From positions 244,014 to 308,013 of the forward strand of contig NZ_JANAVP010000005.1 of assembly GCF_024213665.1 (NCBI RefSeq): a stretch of 64,000 nt of DNA. Reading direction: 5' to 3'. Both the position numbers and the translations under genes were made by a program. The stretch is from Streptomyces sp. A3M-1-3. GTDB taxonomy: Bacteria; Actinomycetota; Actinomycetes; Streptomycetales; Streptomycetaceae. The notes under the pieces were generated by a model. That model was not told the origin of the DNA and made no database searches. It saw nothing but the letters and a program-made list of their open reading frames with translations. Shown here one piece after another: positions 8,107-16,318 of the stretch. Positions within the stretch are counted from its first letter, which is position 1. Each line of letters starts with the position of its first letter.

Positions 8107-8996
8107 ACTGATCGTTTCAGAATGAGGTGCGGAGGCGTCGCAAGCAGATGATGCTGCAGGCGAGTTGGAGGAGCCCCAGGTGGAGGTCGGCTCGTATCTC
8201 GTAGCGGATCCGCAGTCGCTTGAACTGGTGGAGCCAGGCGAAGGTCCGCTCGACGACCCACCGGGTCTTCCCCAGGCCGGAGCCGTGGGCTGTGCCTTTG
8301 CGGGCGATCTTCGGTGTGATGCCCCGTGCACGTAGAAGCCGACGGTACTTGTCGTAGCCGTATCCGCGGTCGGCGAACAGCCGCCCGGGCCGGTGGCGTG
8401 GCCTGCTCCGGCGGCCGCGAATGCGGGGTATGGCGTCCAGCAGCGGCATGAGCTGGGTGACATCGTGACGGTTGCCGCTGGTCAGCAAGACGGCGAGAGG
8501 CGTTCCGTGCCGGTCGGTGATCAGGTGGTGCTTGGAGCCGGGCCGGGCGCGGTCAACCGGCGAAGGTCCGGTGTGAGCCTCCCTTTCAAGGCCCTCACGT
8601 GTGAGCCGTCGACCGCCGCGTCGTCCAGGTCCACAAGGCCGGCCCGCCGCAGCTCCGTCAGAAGGGCCGCGTGCAGGCGGGGCCAGACGCCTGCTTCAGT
8701 CCAGTCCCGCAGGCGCCACCATGCCGTCACTCCGCTGCAGCCGACACGCTCCGTCGGCACATCTGCCCAGCTCACACCCTTGCGCAAGACGTAGACGATC
8801 CCCCGCAGGGCAGCCCGGTCGTCCACCGGCAACCGCCCCGGGTATCGCCGGCGCCGCGGTAGACGGGGCGGCAGCAGCGGAGCGACACGTTCCCACAGCT
8901 CATCAGGCACAAGATCATCCGACACCCGCAGAACTCTGCCGTCGGCAACCTCAACCGCCAAGCCCCCTGCACCCAACTCATTCCGAAATGATCAGT
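8107..8996. mobile_element. IS5-type insertion sequence, complete, with TA target duplication
   Basis: 890 bp bounded by imperfect inverted repeats. Left starts ACTGATCGTTTCAGAATGAG; the right end read on the minus strand starts ACTGATCATTTCGGAATGAG, so about 18 of the first 20 bases agree. Both ends are flanked by TA (8105-8106 and 8997-8998), the target duplication expected of this family. It holds one transposase gene split over two frames. A lone copy of the same terminal repeat occurs at 11694-11716. Confidence 0.85.
8117..8976 (-). CDS. IS5-family transposase in two frames (probable programmed -1 frameshift)
   Basis: Frame A (8976 down to 8521) encodes the N-terminus: DDLVPDELWERVAPLLPP, GRLPVDDRAALRGIVYVLRKGVSWADVP and DDAAVDGSHVRALKG with the first catalytic Asp. 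Frame B (to 8117) supplies REAHTGPSPVDRARPGSKHH, then LFADRGYGYDKYRRLLRARGI (second Asp) and WVVERTFAWLHQFKRLRIRYE (Glu). The frames join at a TTGAAAGGG stretch on the minus strand; one -1 slip restores a full-length protein of about 270-285 residues. Several actinobacterial IS5-type elements use such a slip, so this may be functional. GTG at 8926 (SDDLVPDEL) is an equally good start. Confidence 0.8.
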
Positions 8997-9232
8997 TAGT
9001 AGCGCCCCGCGGCGTTCGCGAGACGTGGTTGCGACCTATGCGGCACCACCGACATTTCTCCTCGCCTACCTGACTACAGCGCGGGCTGACCGCACTGATC
9101 GTGGTGCGTGGACGCCAACATGGGCACAGAGCCTTGAGCAGGCACATTCGCGCACCTGGATACCGCGTGTCGCCTACAAGATCAATCTCAGCGAAAGCCC
9201 GAAGTTGGCCCCGTAGCGGCGCCTCGATCCGG

Positions 9233-9604
9233 TCACGGCGGCGGGCGGTGGGGAGCGTACTGCCCTACGATCCATCGGCAGACCGCTTCCACGACGTAGC
9301 CTTGCTCGGCGTCGTCGAGCGCACGCCCGGCGGGGATGCCGTGCCAGCGCTCCAGGCAGGTGCGGCAGCACGTCGCGGTGGCGTGCTGCGCGACGAACAC
9401 GGGATGCCCGCGGTAGGGCGTCTGACGGCCGTCGTTGCGCGGTTCGGCCGGGGCCAGCCTGCGCTCGACCAACTCCTCGGCGTGTCTGCGCACGGTTGTG
9501 ATGCCGCGCAGGTCGACCACCGCACGGTCCCGGCCACGTAGCCGAAACTTTGCGCGGAAGTGGTGCTGCCCGATCCGGTGCAGCCTGGCATCCAACTCGT
9601 CCAT
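9233..9604 (-). CDS. DUF4186 family protein
   Basis: 123 residues: MDELDARLHRIGQHHFRAKFRLRGRDRA, then LAPAEPRNDGRQTPYRGHPVFVAQHATATCCRTCLERWHGIPAG and GYVVEAVCRWI. This matches DUF4186, a small family with conserved His and Cys residues (HATATCCRTC) suggestive of metal binding. Its biochemical role is unknown to me. The start ATG overlaps the stop of the upstream DUF488 gene (TGATG), so the two are translationally coupled. It lies just beyond an IS element, but codon use looks normal. Confidence 0.8.
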   Translation of the reverse strand: MDELDARLHRIGQHHFRAKFRLRGRDRAVVDLRGITTVRRHAEELVERRLAPAEPRNDGRQTPYRGHPVFVAQHATATCCRTCLERWHGIPAGRALDDAEQGYVVEAVCRWIVGQYAPHRPPP

Positions 9605-10080
9605 CACCACGGGCGCAGATGATCGATCGTGACGCGGTGTTGCTCGGCCAATCGCTGGGCGATCAACGAGCGGTGGCAAGCCTCTGGGTCGCGCTCGACA
9701 CAGAACAGCGCTGCGACCCCACCACTCGACAGCGCCGACACGACCGGCGTGAGGTCGGCGCTGTCGAGGATTTCGGCGGTGCAGCGGCGCGTGTACTCGG
9801 TAGCGAGCTCGCGGCGCGAGCGCTTGCCGACCCCTTGGCGATCGTCCTCGGCGTACTGGAGCTGGCGTAGCTCGGTGGTTGGGGCGAGCTCGAGATGGTG
9901 CTCGTAGGCGATCCGGGCATGGGCGAGAGCCGCCCGCAGCCGGAGTGAGTTCGCCCAGGCGTACTCGGGTCCGCGGACACCGCGGCGCTGACGTACGTCG
10001 AGCAGCAGGCGGACGTCTGCGTGCCGCAGTCGTTGCAGGAACGACTCGCCGTGGAGGCCATAGACGCCGATTGTCACCAT
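9604..10080 (-). CDS. DUF488 family protein
   Basis: 158 residues from the ATG at 10080 (MVTIGVYGLHGESFLQRL); an in-frame GTG at 10089 is also possible. The DUF488 signature is present: TIGVYG at the N-terminus, LLLDVRQRRGVRGPEYAWANSLRLRAAL and the C-terminal LFCVERDPEACHRSLIAQRLAEQ, where the Cys-His pair is the conserved putative active site. The family's activity is not established. It is coupled by a 1-base stop/start overlap to DUF4186. Confidence 0.85.
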   Translation of the reverse strand: MVTIGVYGLHGESFLQRLRHADVRLLLDVRQRRGVRGPEYAWANSLRLRAALAHARIAYEHHLELAPTTELRQLQYAEDDRQGVGKRSRRELATEYTRRCTAEILDSADLTPVVSALSSGGVAALFCVERDPEACHRSLIAQRLAEQHRVTIDHLRPW

Positions 10081-10160
10081 TCTGAGCACCGGAAATCACC
10101 CATCTGCCTGCTACTCGTGCCGGTTCAACCGGCACCGGTAGCAGAGGCGGCGAGGTCGCA

Positions 10161-10556
10161 TCACGCGACGGCGGTCCCCTCAAGCTCGACCATCTGTCCG
10201 GGGATCGCCAGCCGCGTCACCCCGAGCATCGTGGTGGTCGGCGCCACCCCGGCGGCGCCCAACCGCGCCGCCAGCACGCCGTAGTGCTGGAAAAGCAGAT
10301 CGACGTCGGTCGTGTAGACGTTGAGCCGGACGAGGTTCGCGAGAGACATGCCGGCCTCGCCGAGCACGGCCTCCAGGTTGTCGATACTCAGCGCCAACTG
10401 CGCCGCCATGTCACCGTCATGCTGGGGCTTGCCGTCGCCGCTCATCGCGGTCTGCCCCGAGATGTACAGGGTCCGGGTGTGCCCGGAGACGACCTCACCC
10501 TGGTTAAATCCCATCTCCACCGACCACGTCACCGGGTTGACCGCCGTTCGTTCCAT
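10161..10556 (-). CDS. RidA family protein (YjgF/UK114)
   Basis: 131 residues from the ATG at 10556, which is preceded by GGAG; a longer version from 10601 is possible but unlikely. RidA enzymes deaminate reactive enamine/imine intermediates. Family landmarks: NQGEVVSGHTRTLYISGQTAM near residue 20, HDGDMAAQLALSIDNLEAVLGEAG, LVRLNVYTTDVD, and the C-terminal GVTRLAIPGQMVELEGTAVA. The terminal motif lacks the classic catalytic Arg of true RidA (normally RVxVxxxxLPxxxxVEIE), so it is probably one of the Rid subgroups of unknown reaction. Divergent from the WYL regulator at 10693, which may control it. Confidence 0.88.
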   Translation of the reverse strand: MERTAVNPVTWSVEMGFNQGEVVSGHTRTLYISGQTAMSGDGKPQHDGDMAAQLALSIDNLEAVLGEAGMSLANLVRLNVYTTDVDLLFQHYGVLAARLGAAGVAPTTTMLGVTRLAIPGQMVELEGTAVA

Positions 10557-10692
10557 TGCCACGTCAGCTCCATTCGATTCATTGGGAGTACGTACGTCCA
10601 TCGGCTCGGTAGCCGCCGGCTTCGACGTCGTGTTAACGAGCCTCGCAACAAATCACGACATCCTTAGTCATGTATTCCGATAAAGTTCTCGT

Positions 10693-11667
10693 ATGCGCGC
10701 CGACCGGTTGGTCTCGCTGGTGCTGCTGCTGCGTCAGCGCGGTCGGCTGACTGCGGACACGCTGGCCCGCGAGCTGGAGGTATCCACCCGCACCGTGCTG
10801 CGCGACATCGAGGCGCTGTCCGCGGCCGGCGTCCCGGTCTACGCCGAACGCGGCCGGCACGGCGGTTTCGCGTTGTCGCCCGGTTTCCGGACCGAGCTCA
10901 CCGGTCTGAACCACGACGAGGCCCTTGCCTTGCTGACCGCCGGATCGGGGCGCGGCGAGCGGGTATTGGGCCTCGGCTCGGCGCTCGCTTCGGCCATGCG
11001 GAAGGTGGTCGACGCGCTGCCCGAAAGCCACCGGGCCACCGCGAGCGACGCGGCCCAGCGATTTCTCGTCGACCCGGAGACCGACCTGCTCTCACGTCGG
11101 CTGGTCACTGAGGAGGTACCCGACACAACAATGATCGAGGTCCGGCGCGCGGTGCTCGCCGGACGCAAGCTGCGCATCCACTACGCGGCCACAGGCCAGA
11201 CACCACAGTGGCGCACGGTGGACCCGATCGGCCTGGTCACCGTACGCGACCGGGGCTACTTGCTGGCCACGAGATCTGGCGTGGACCGCACCTACCGGCT
11301 GTCGCGGGTGTTGGCCGCCGAGGAACTCCCCGAAACTGCACAGCGACCAAACCGGGTCGATCTGGACCGGATCTGGCGGGAACGCTCCGCGCAGTTTCTC
11401 TCCGGCGGCGACCACATCACCGTGCGGGTACGGGTGAACCCGGCGCGGCGGGAGGACCTGCTGGATACCGCGCTGGCCGTCCGCGCAGAAGAACCCGACG
11501 CAGACGGCTGGCTGCGGCTGGAGGTGACCTTCCAAGATTCACGACACGCCGAATGGGCGCTGTGGCAGCTCAGCCCGGACGCGGAAGCCCTGGCCCCGCA
11601 GTCGTTGCGCACCTCCCTACGCAACCGCGCCGCCGCGATTGCCACCCGCTACGGAGACTCATCCTGA
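10693..11667 (+). CDS. WYL-domain (YafY-type) transcriptional regulator
   Basis: 324 residues. The N-terminal winged helix (RADRLVSLVLLLRQRGRLTADTLARELEVSTRTVLRDIEAL) is the DeoR-like HTH_11. A WYL ligand-sensing domain follows (AVLAGRKLRIHYAATG...WRTVDPIGLVTVRDRGYLLATRSG...YRLSRV), then a WCX tail (VRVRVNPARREDLL...). It is divergent from the RidA gene with about 136 bp between them, so the likely target is that shared promoter. The ligand is unknown. Confidence 0.92.
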   Translation: MRADRLVSLVLLLRQRGRLTADTLARELEVSTRTVLRDIEALSAAGVPVYAERGRHGGFALSPGFRTELTGLNHDEALALLTAGSGRGERVLGLGSALASAMRKVVDALPESHRATASDAAQRFLVDPETDLLSRRLVTEEVPDTTMIEVRRAVLAGRKLRIHYAATGQTPQWRTVDPIGLVTVRDRGYLLATRSGVDRTYRLSRVLAAEELPETAQRPNRVDLDRIWRERSAQFLSGGDHITVRVRVNPARREDLLDTALAVRAEEPDADGWLRLEVTFQDSRHAEWALWQLSPDAEALAPQSLRTSLRNRAAAIATRYGDSS

Positions 11668-11693
11668 GAGTGAGAAGCCATCTCATTTGGCTA

Positions 11694-11716
11694 ACTGATC
11701 GTTTCGGAATGAGTTG
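11694..11716. repeat. Solo terminal inverted repeat of the 8.1-kb IS element
   Basis: The 23 bases start ACTGATCGTTTCGG and match the outer end of the IS at 8107-8996 with one difference from its right arm. The flanking dinucleotide is again TA. No transposase follows; the sequence diverges within a few bases. It is the scar of a deleted or aborted copy. Confidence 0.6.
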
Positions 11717-11930
11717 TGTAGTTCGCGTTTCGGATGTCCCCTGGCAAAGCGCTGACCTTTGGTTCGTCGCCTCGTCTCAGCCCGGATCCACCGGCCGACT
11801 TCGTGAGTGATCGTTTTCGATGATCGGGGCGATGCGTCTGGCAGCGGGCATGGGGTGGCCGCTGGTCTGCCCAGCTCTTCCACATGTTCACAGCTCTCGG
11901 GCCCTGGCAGGCCGGTCGGATTCGGGCAGG

Positions 11931-13349
11931 TCAGGCCGGTTGGGGCGGGGTGTGCACGGTGGTGAACAGGGCCTCGAAGGCGTCGTGCCAGGGCCGGCGT
12001 TCGGGCAGGTGCAGGGTGAGCCGCCGGGCCGAACGGGCCAGCCGGGCAAGCGCGTTGATCAGGTGATCGCGGATGGTCGCGCCCGTCGCGCGGGCGTGGA
12101 AGGTGCCGGCGAGCGTCCCGCAGGCGCGGGTCAGGTTGAAGGCGAGGGCGGCCATCGCGAGCCAGGCCGCGTTCGCCTGGAAGCTGCCCGAGGGGGCGTG
12201 CGCGAACGGTCCGTTCTTCAGCTCGCAGATCACTTGTTCCACGATCGCGTGCCGCCGGTGGTCACGCTCGGCGTCGATGAGCGGCAGCGCCGAGTCGGTG
12301 AACGCGGCGTGGTAGCGCCAGGTGGTGAACAGCTCGCCCTGGCCCTCGGGTACCGCCGCCGGGTTGAGCCGTTTCACACGACGCACGACGAGACGGGCGG
12401 TGACCTGCTGCTTCTTCGGTTTCGAGGTGAAAGCGGTGTATTCGATCTCAGCGATCTCGGCATCCGATATCCAGCGTTCCTCCTCGCTGTCCCACACCGC
12501 CTTGGGGTACTTGATCGGCGTCCAGGCCGTCTCGTCGATGGCGGCGATGGCCTGCTTGACGGAGGCGTTCATCCGCACCGTGACCGAGAAGCGGGCGCCC
12601 AGCGCCCGGCAGGCGGCGATCACCTCGGCGGCGCAGTAGGCCGAGTCCGCCGGCACGATCAGCATCCCCGAAGCGCCGGATGCGCGGGCGGTGCGGATCG
12701 CCTCGGCGGCGAACGACCCGGCTCCGCGGACCGAGTTCACGCTGCCCTTGCGCAGCCGCGTTGCGGCGATCACCGGGGCGGCCAGCGGCGTGGACAGGGT
12801 CGCGATAAGCGCGTTCAGGCCCTTGACCTTGTTGTATCCGTAGCCCACGCCCTGCTTGGCGTAGCCGTGGACCGGTTTGATGGTGTCGTCCAGGTCCAGG
12901 TAGGCAACCGTTCCCGCACCAGGCAGCAGCGGGGTGTGAGCGGCCAGCCGGGGCAGGAACCGGCGGGCGACGGCGGCCAGCTGCTTCACGTGCCCGTGGG
13001 TGAAGGAACGCAGGAAGCTGCCCAGCGTCGAGGGCGCCCGCACCCCGGCGAACAGGCGGCTCATCGCACCGTGCCGCAGCCGGTCCATGTCGTCGATGCT
13101 GTCCGCGCCCGCCGCCATACCGGCGATCAGCGCCATCGACTTGGCGGCCGGGAAGGAACCGGTGCCGTTCTTCGAGGCCGGCAGCCTTACCAGCTCGCCG
13201 ATCAGGCCCGGCAGCCCACACCGCTCGCCCAGGCGCACCAGCGGCGCGAGCCCGCCGTACGCGACCAGATTCGGATCCCCGAACCGTGCGGAGACCTTCG
13301 CCGCGGCATGGGAAGATTGCATCTCGGAAGTGCCCTCGTGGTCGTGCAT
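11931..13349 (-). CDS. IS1380-family transposase
   Basis: 472 residues, full length for the family. The DDE residues are visible as YLDLDDT (D152/D154), VPADSAY (D235) and VICELKNG (E376), with the N-terminal GLAPLVRLGERCGLPGLI and central YGYNKVKGLNALIATL segments typical of IS1380 transposases from actinomycetes. I could not identify convincing terminal inverted repeats on either side (11820-11930 and 13350-13480), so the element's limits are not set. It interrupts no recognisable gene and lies in the decayed part of the window. Confidence 0.9.
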   Translation of the reverse strand: MHDHEGTSEMQSSHAAAKVSARFGDPNLVAYGGLAPLVRLGERCGLPGLIGELVRLPASKNGTGSFPAAKSMALIAGMAAGADSIDDMDRLRHGAMSRLFAGVRAPSTLGSFLRSFTHGHVKQLAAVARRFLPRLAAHTPLLPGAGTVAYLDLDDTIKPVHGYAKQGVGYGYNKVKGLNALIATLSTPLAAPVIAATRLRKGSVNSVRGAGSFAAEAIRTARASGASGMLIVPADSAYCAAEVIAACRALGARFSVTVRMNASVKQAIAAIDETAWTPIKYPKAVWDSEEERWISDAEIAEIEYTAFTSKPKKQQVTARLVVRRVKRLNPAAVPEGQGELFTTWRYHAAFTDSALPLIDAERDHRRHAIVEQVICELKNGPFAHAPSGSFQANAAWLAMAALAFNLTRACGTLAGTFHARATGATIRDHLINALARLARSARRLTLHLPERRPWHDAFEALFTTVHTPPQPA

Positions 13350-13708
13350 GCTGGAAGCCTAGAGAACTCCCATCATCGCAGGTCACAGGGCACTTCCTCG
13401 TTCCCGGCAACGTCACCGCCGGAAAACAACCGGTGGATCTGTAGGGTCTCGCCGCTCGTGACATGTCGATCTTGCGTGACCTGGGCGTTCTTGGCTGTCT
13501 CACGGCCTTGTCACCCATGATCAGTCTCAAATCCGTGGCATTTCCTCGCGAGGGCGAGGTCGAGATCAGGCGGCTTGCCCGAGTCGGCCGAGTACACCAC
13601 GCTGAGCCCCGAGCACGAGGACTACCGGCGAGCCCAGATCGCGCACCGATGAGTTTCCCGCGCCGCGCTGGTCTATACGCCGGACACCCACGGACGGAAG
13701 GCTGCGCC
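13350..13708. other. Stretch without an intact gene between the IS1380 transposase and the DHFR-like gene
   Basis: It contains copy 2 of a dispersed repeat (13477-13519). On the plus strand about 13583-13652 reads EYTTLSPEHEDYRRAQIAHR and stops, which may be the tail of a deleted gene. Nothing else is supported. Confidence 0.35.
13477..13519. repeat. Dispersed repeat, copy 2 (partner at 7915-7982)
   Basis: TGACCTGGGCGTTCTTG is identical to copy 1, followed by CTGTCTCACG and CTTGTCACCCATG. Relative to copy 1 the bases between two GTCT motifs are missing, as after a short-homology deletion. Confidence 0.5.
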
Positions 13709-14275
13709 ATGCGGAAACTGATCTACGGCATGAACCTGACCCTGGACGGCTACATCGCCGCGGCCGGCGACGACATCGGCTGGAGCGGACCGCCGAGCGA
13801 CGAGCTGTTCCAGTGGTGGCTCGACCACGAGCAGGCGAGTGGCCTGTCGCTGTATGGGCGCAAGCTGTGGGAGACGATGAGCTCCTACTGGCCAACCGGC
13901 GACCAGCAGCCCAACGCCACCCCGGCGGAGATCGAGTTCGCGCGGAACTGGCGGGACACGCCGAAGGTGGTGTTCTCCTCGACGATCGACAAGGTCGACT
14001 GGAACACCCGCCTGGTCACCGGCGACGCGATCGCCGAGATCACCCGGCTCAAGGCCGGGGACGGCGGCCCAATGAACATCGGCGGCGCAACGCTCGCCGG
14101 GGCGGCCATGCGCGCCGGGCTGATCGACGAGTACGCGATCGCCGCCTATCCGGTCCTGGTGGGCAGCGGCACGCCGTTCTTCACCGCGCTGGACAGCTGG
14201 GTGAACCTGAACCTGGTGGAGACGCGGACGTTTCCCGGCGGCGTGGTCCTGACCAGGTACGAGACGAGGCGCTGA
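13709..14275 (+). CDS. Dihydrofolate reductase family protein (RibD C-terminal-like)
   Basis: 188 residues; the start ATG at 13709 has GGAAGG upstream. The RibD_C fold is shown by MRKLIYGMNLTLDGYIAAAGDDIGW at the N-terminus, SLYGRKLWETMSSYW (NADPH-binding region), KVVFSSTI and GGPMNIGGATLAGAAMRAGLIDEYAIAAYPVLVGSGTPFF. These proteins are NADPH-dependent reductases of unknown substrate and are common single genes in Streptomyces. It is not part of a visible operon and marks the boundary between the accessory region and the conserved core that starts with dnaB. Confidence 0.9.
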   Translation: MRKLIYGMNLTLDGYIAAAGDDIGWSGPPSDELFQWWLDHEQASGLSLYGRKLWETMSSYWPTGDQQPNATPAEIEFARNWRDTPKVVFSSTIDKVDWNTRLVTGDAIAEITRLKAGDGGPMNIGGATLAGAAMRAGLIDEYAIAAYPVLVGSGTPFFTALDSWVNLNLVETRTFPGGVVLTRYETRR

Positions 14276-14381
14276 GCAGCAGCACCCACGCGCTAGTCTC
14301 ACGGTGATGTCGTATACGACATCGGTACGACACGGCCCGTGAGATTACGACATCAGCCGCGAGACCCTACAGGATCCGGGC

Positions 14382-15860
14382 TCAGGTCTGAGCCATGTCC
14401 ACAAAACGCGAATAGTGGCCCTGGAACGCCACGGTGATCGTCGCCGTCGGACCATTACGGTGTTTCGCCACGATCAGATCCGCCTCACCCGCGCGCGGCG
14501 ACTCCTTCTCGTACGCATCCTCACGGTGCAACAGGATCACCATGTCGGCGTCCTGCTCGATCGAACCCGACTCACGCAGGTCCGACACCATCGGCTTCTT
14601 GTCCGTACGCTGCTCCGGCCCACGGTTCAGCTGCGACAGCGCGATCACCGGAACCTCGAGTTCCTTCGCGAGCAGCTTCAGGTTTCGCGACATGTCCGAG
14701 ACCTCCTGCTGCCGGCTCTCAGGGCGCCTCGCACCACCCGACTGCATCAGCTGCAGATAGTCGATCACCACCAACTGCAGATCACTGCGCTGCTTCAGCC
14801 GACGGCACTTCGCCCTGATCTCCATCATCGACAGGTTCGGCGAATCATCGATATAGAGCGGCGCCGCCGACACATCCGGCATCCGCCGCGCCAGTCGCGT
14901 CCAGTCCTCGTCCGTCATCGAACCCGACCGCATGTGGTGCAGCGCCACCCGCGCCTCAGCCGACAAGAGCCGCATCGCGATCTCATTACGCCCCATCTCA
15001 AGCGAGAAGATCACGCTCGGCAGATTGGCCTTGATCGAACAGGCGCGCGCGAAGTCCAGGGCCAGCGTCGACTTACCCATCGCCGGACGCGCCGCAATGA
15101 CGATCATCTGGCCCGGATGCAGACCGTTCGTCAGCGAATCCAGATCCGTGAAACCCGTCGGCACACCCGACATCTGACCGCTGCGTGAACCGATCGCCTC
15201 GATCTCGTCGAGAGCGCCCTCCATGATGTCGCCCAGCGGCAGGTAGTCCTCGGACGTCCGCTGCTCGGTCACCGCATAGATCTCGGCCTGCGCGGAGTTG
15301 ACGATCTCGTCGACGTCCCCGTCCGCCGCGTATCCCATCTGCGTGATCTTCGTACCGGCCTCGACCAGCCGCCGCAGCACCGCCCGCTCATGGACGATCT
15401 CCGCGTAGTACTCCGCATTCGCCGCGGTCGGCACCGACTGCACCAACGTGTGCAGATACGAAGCGCCGCCGACTCTCGTGATCTCGCCGCGCTTGGTGAG
15501 CTCCGCGCCCACTGTGATCGGGTCGGCCGGCTCGCCCTTCGCGTACAGGTCGAGAATCGCCTGGAAAACCGTCTCATGGGCGGGCCGGTAGAAGTCATTG
15601 CCCTTGAGGACCTCGACAACATCCGCGATGGCGTCCTTCGACAGCAGCATGCCGCCCAGGACGGACTGCTCCGCATCCAGATCCTGCGGCGGTACGCGCT
15701 CGAACGCGGCCCCGCCGCCCTCCCACGCCCCACCGTCCCGGCCCCGCTCGTGCTGGTCCTCGCGGCGCGTGCCTTCACCGCGGCGCGGGCGGGAGACGGG
15801 CAGACGATCGCCCGGACCAGCGTCGGTCCAGGGGTCGTCCATGGGCTCGGGAATGCTCAC
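14382..15860 (-). CDS. dnaB: Replicative DNA helicase DnaB
   Basis: 492 residues; the GTG start at 15860 follows GGGAGGAGG. DnaB unwinds DNA ahead of the replisome as a hexamer. After a 50-residue hydrophilic N-terminal extension come the DnaB N-terminal domain (RVPPQDLDAEQSVLGGMLL, residues 55-73) and the RecA-like motor: Walker A ARPAMGKS (257-264), Walker B VVIDYLQLM (364-372), and the arginine-finger region near RESGSIEQDADMVILLHRED. No intein is present, unlike some actinobacterial DnaBs. It is transcribed away from a cluster of DnaA boxes (16043-16131). Confidence 0.97.
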   Translation of the reverse strand: MSIPEPMDDPWTDAGPGDRLPVSRPRRGEGTRREDQHERGRDGGAWEGGGAAFERVPPQDLDAEQSVLGGMLLSKDAIADVVEVLKGNDFYRPAHETVFQAILDLYAKGEPADPITVGAELTKRGEITRVGGASYLHTLVQSVPTAANAEYYAEIVHERAVLRRLVEAGTKITQMGYAADGDVDEIVNSAQAEIYAVTEQRTSEDYLPLGDIMEGALDEIEAIGSRSGQMSGVPTGFTDLDSLTNGLHPGQMIVIAARPAMGKSTLALDFARACSIKANLPSVIFSLEMGRNEIAMRLLSAEARVALHHMRSGSMTDEDWTRLARRMPDVSAAPLYIDDSPNLSMMEIRAKCRRLKQRSDLQLVVIDYLQLMQSGGARRPESRQQEVSDMSRNLKLLAKELEVPVIALSQLNRGPEQRTDKKPMVSDLRESGSIEQDADMVILLHREDAYEKESPRAGEADLIVAKHRNGPTATITVAFQGHYSRFVDMAQT

Positions 15861-16318
15861 CGGGCCACCTCCTCCCGTCCGCCGCGCGGACCTCGCCGTG
15901 CCACTCTTTCCTACGGCACAGCTCTGACATTTGAGGCGCCCGATTCCGCTTCCGGCGCGTCGAGTGCGGCAGGTAACGGGAGCCAAAACAGGAGGCAGGC
16001 GCCGGACAACGGTAGGCCCGCAGGCACCGTCAGCCAATCTGGTTATCCACAGGCCATGTGGACGAGACTGCATTGCTTGTGGGTAACTCCACGGAACCTG
16101 TGCACGGACCGGGGGACAGCACTGTGGACAAACTCATACCGCCTCCACCCGCACCCGTCTGACCTGGGGTTTCGCCGTCCACTGACTGTGGGGGAGAAAA
16201 ACTTTTGCGCCCGGGCCAAGATCGCCGCAAACGGCGCAGGAGAGAGCCCCCGGTCAGCGCCAAGGTAAGGATCAATAGTGGATTGCATCTCTTACCTGTG
16301 GAAGATTAGATTGCACCC
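15861..16318. promoter_or_regulatory. dnaB upstream region with a cluster of DnaA boxes
   Basis: A 458-bp divergent intergenic region between dnaB and the MATE gene. It holds TTATCCACA (16043-16051), TGTGGACGA (16057-16065, one mismatch), TGTGGGTAA (16078-16086, one or two mismatches) and TGTGGACAA (16123-16131, perfect). Four boxes in 90 bp is far above chance in this base composition. It could let DnaA control dnaB or act as a DnaA sink. No clear -10/-35 pair was assigned. Confidence 0.65.

Noticed and set aside
9025..9216. Plus-strand 63-codon frame after the IS element
   Set aside because: No ribosome site, no recognisable domain, and composition is not clearly coding.
13518..13526. ATGATCAGT at 13.5 kb as another end of the IS at 8.1 kb
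   Set aside because: Only nine bases match the terminal repeat before divergence, which is too few.
12448..13710. Long minus-strand frame over the IS1380 transposase
   Set aside because: It is an out-of-frame shadow of the transposase with no family resemblance.
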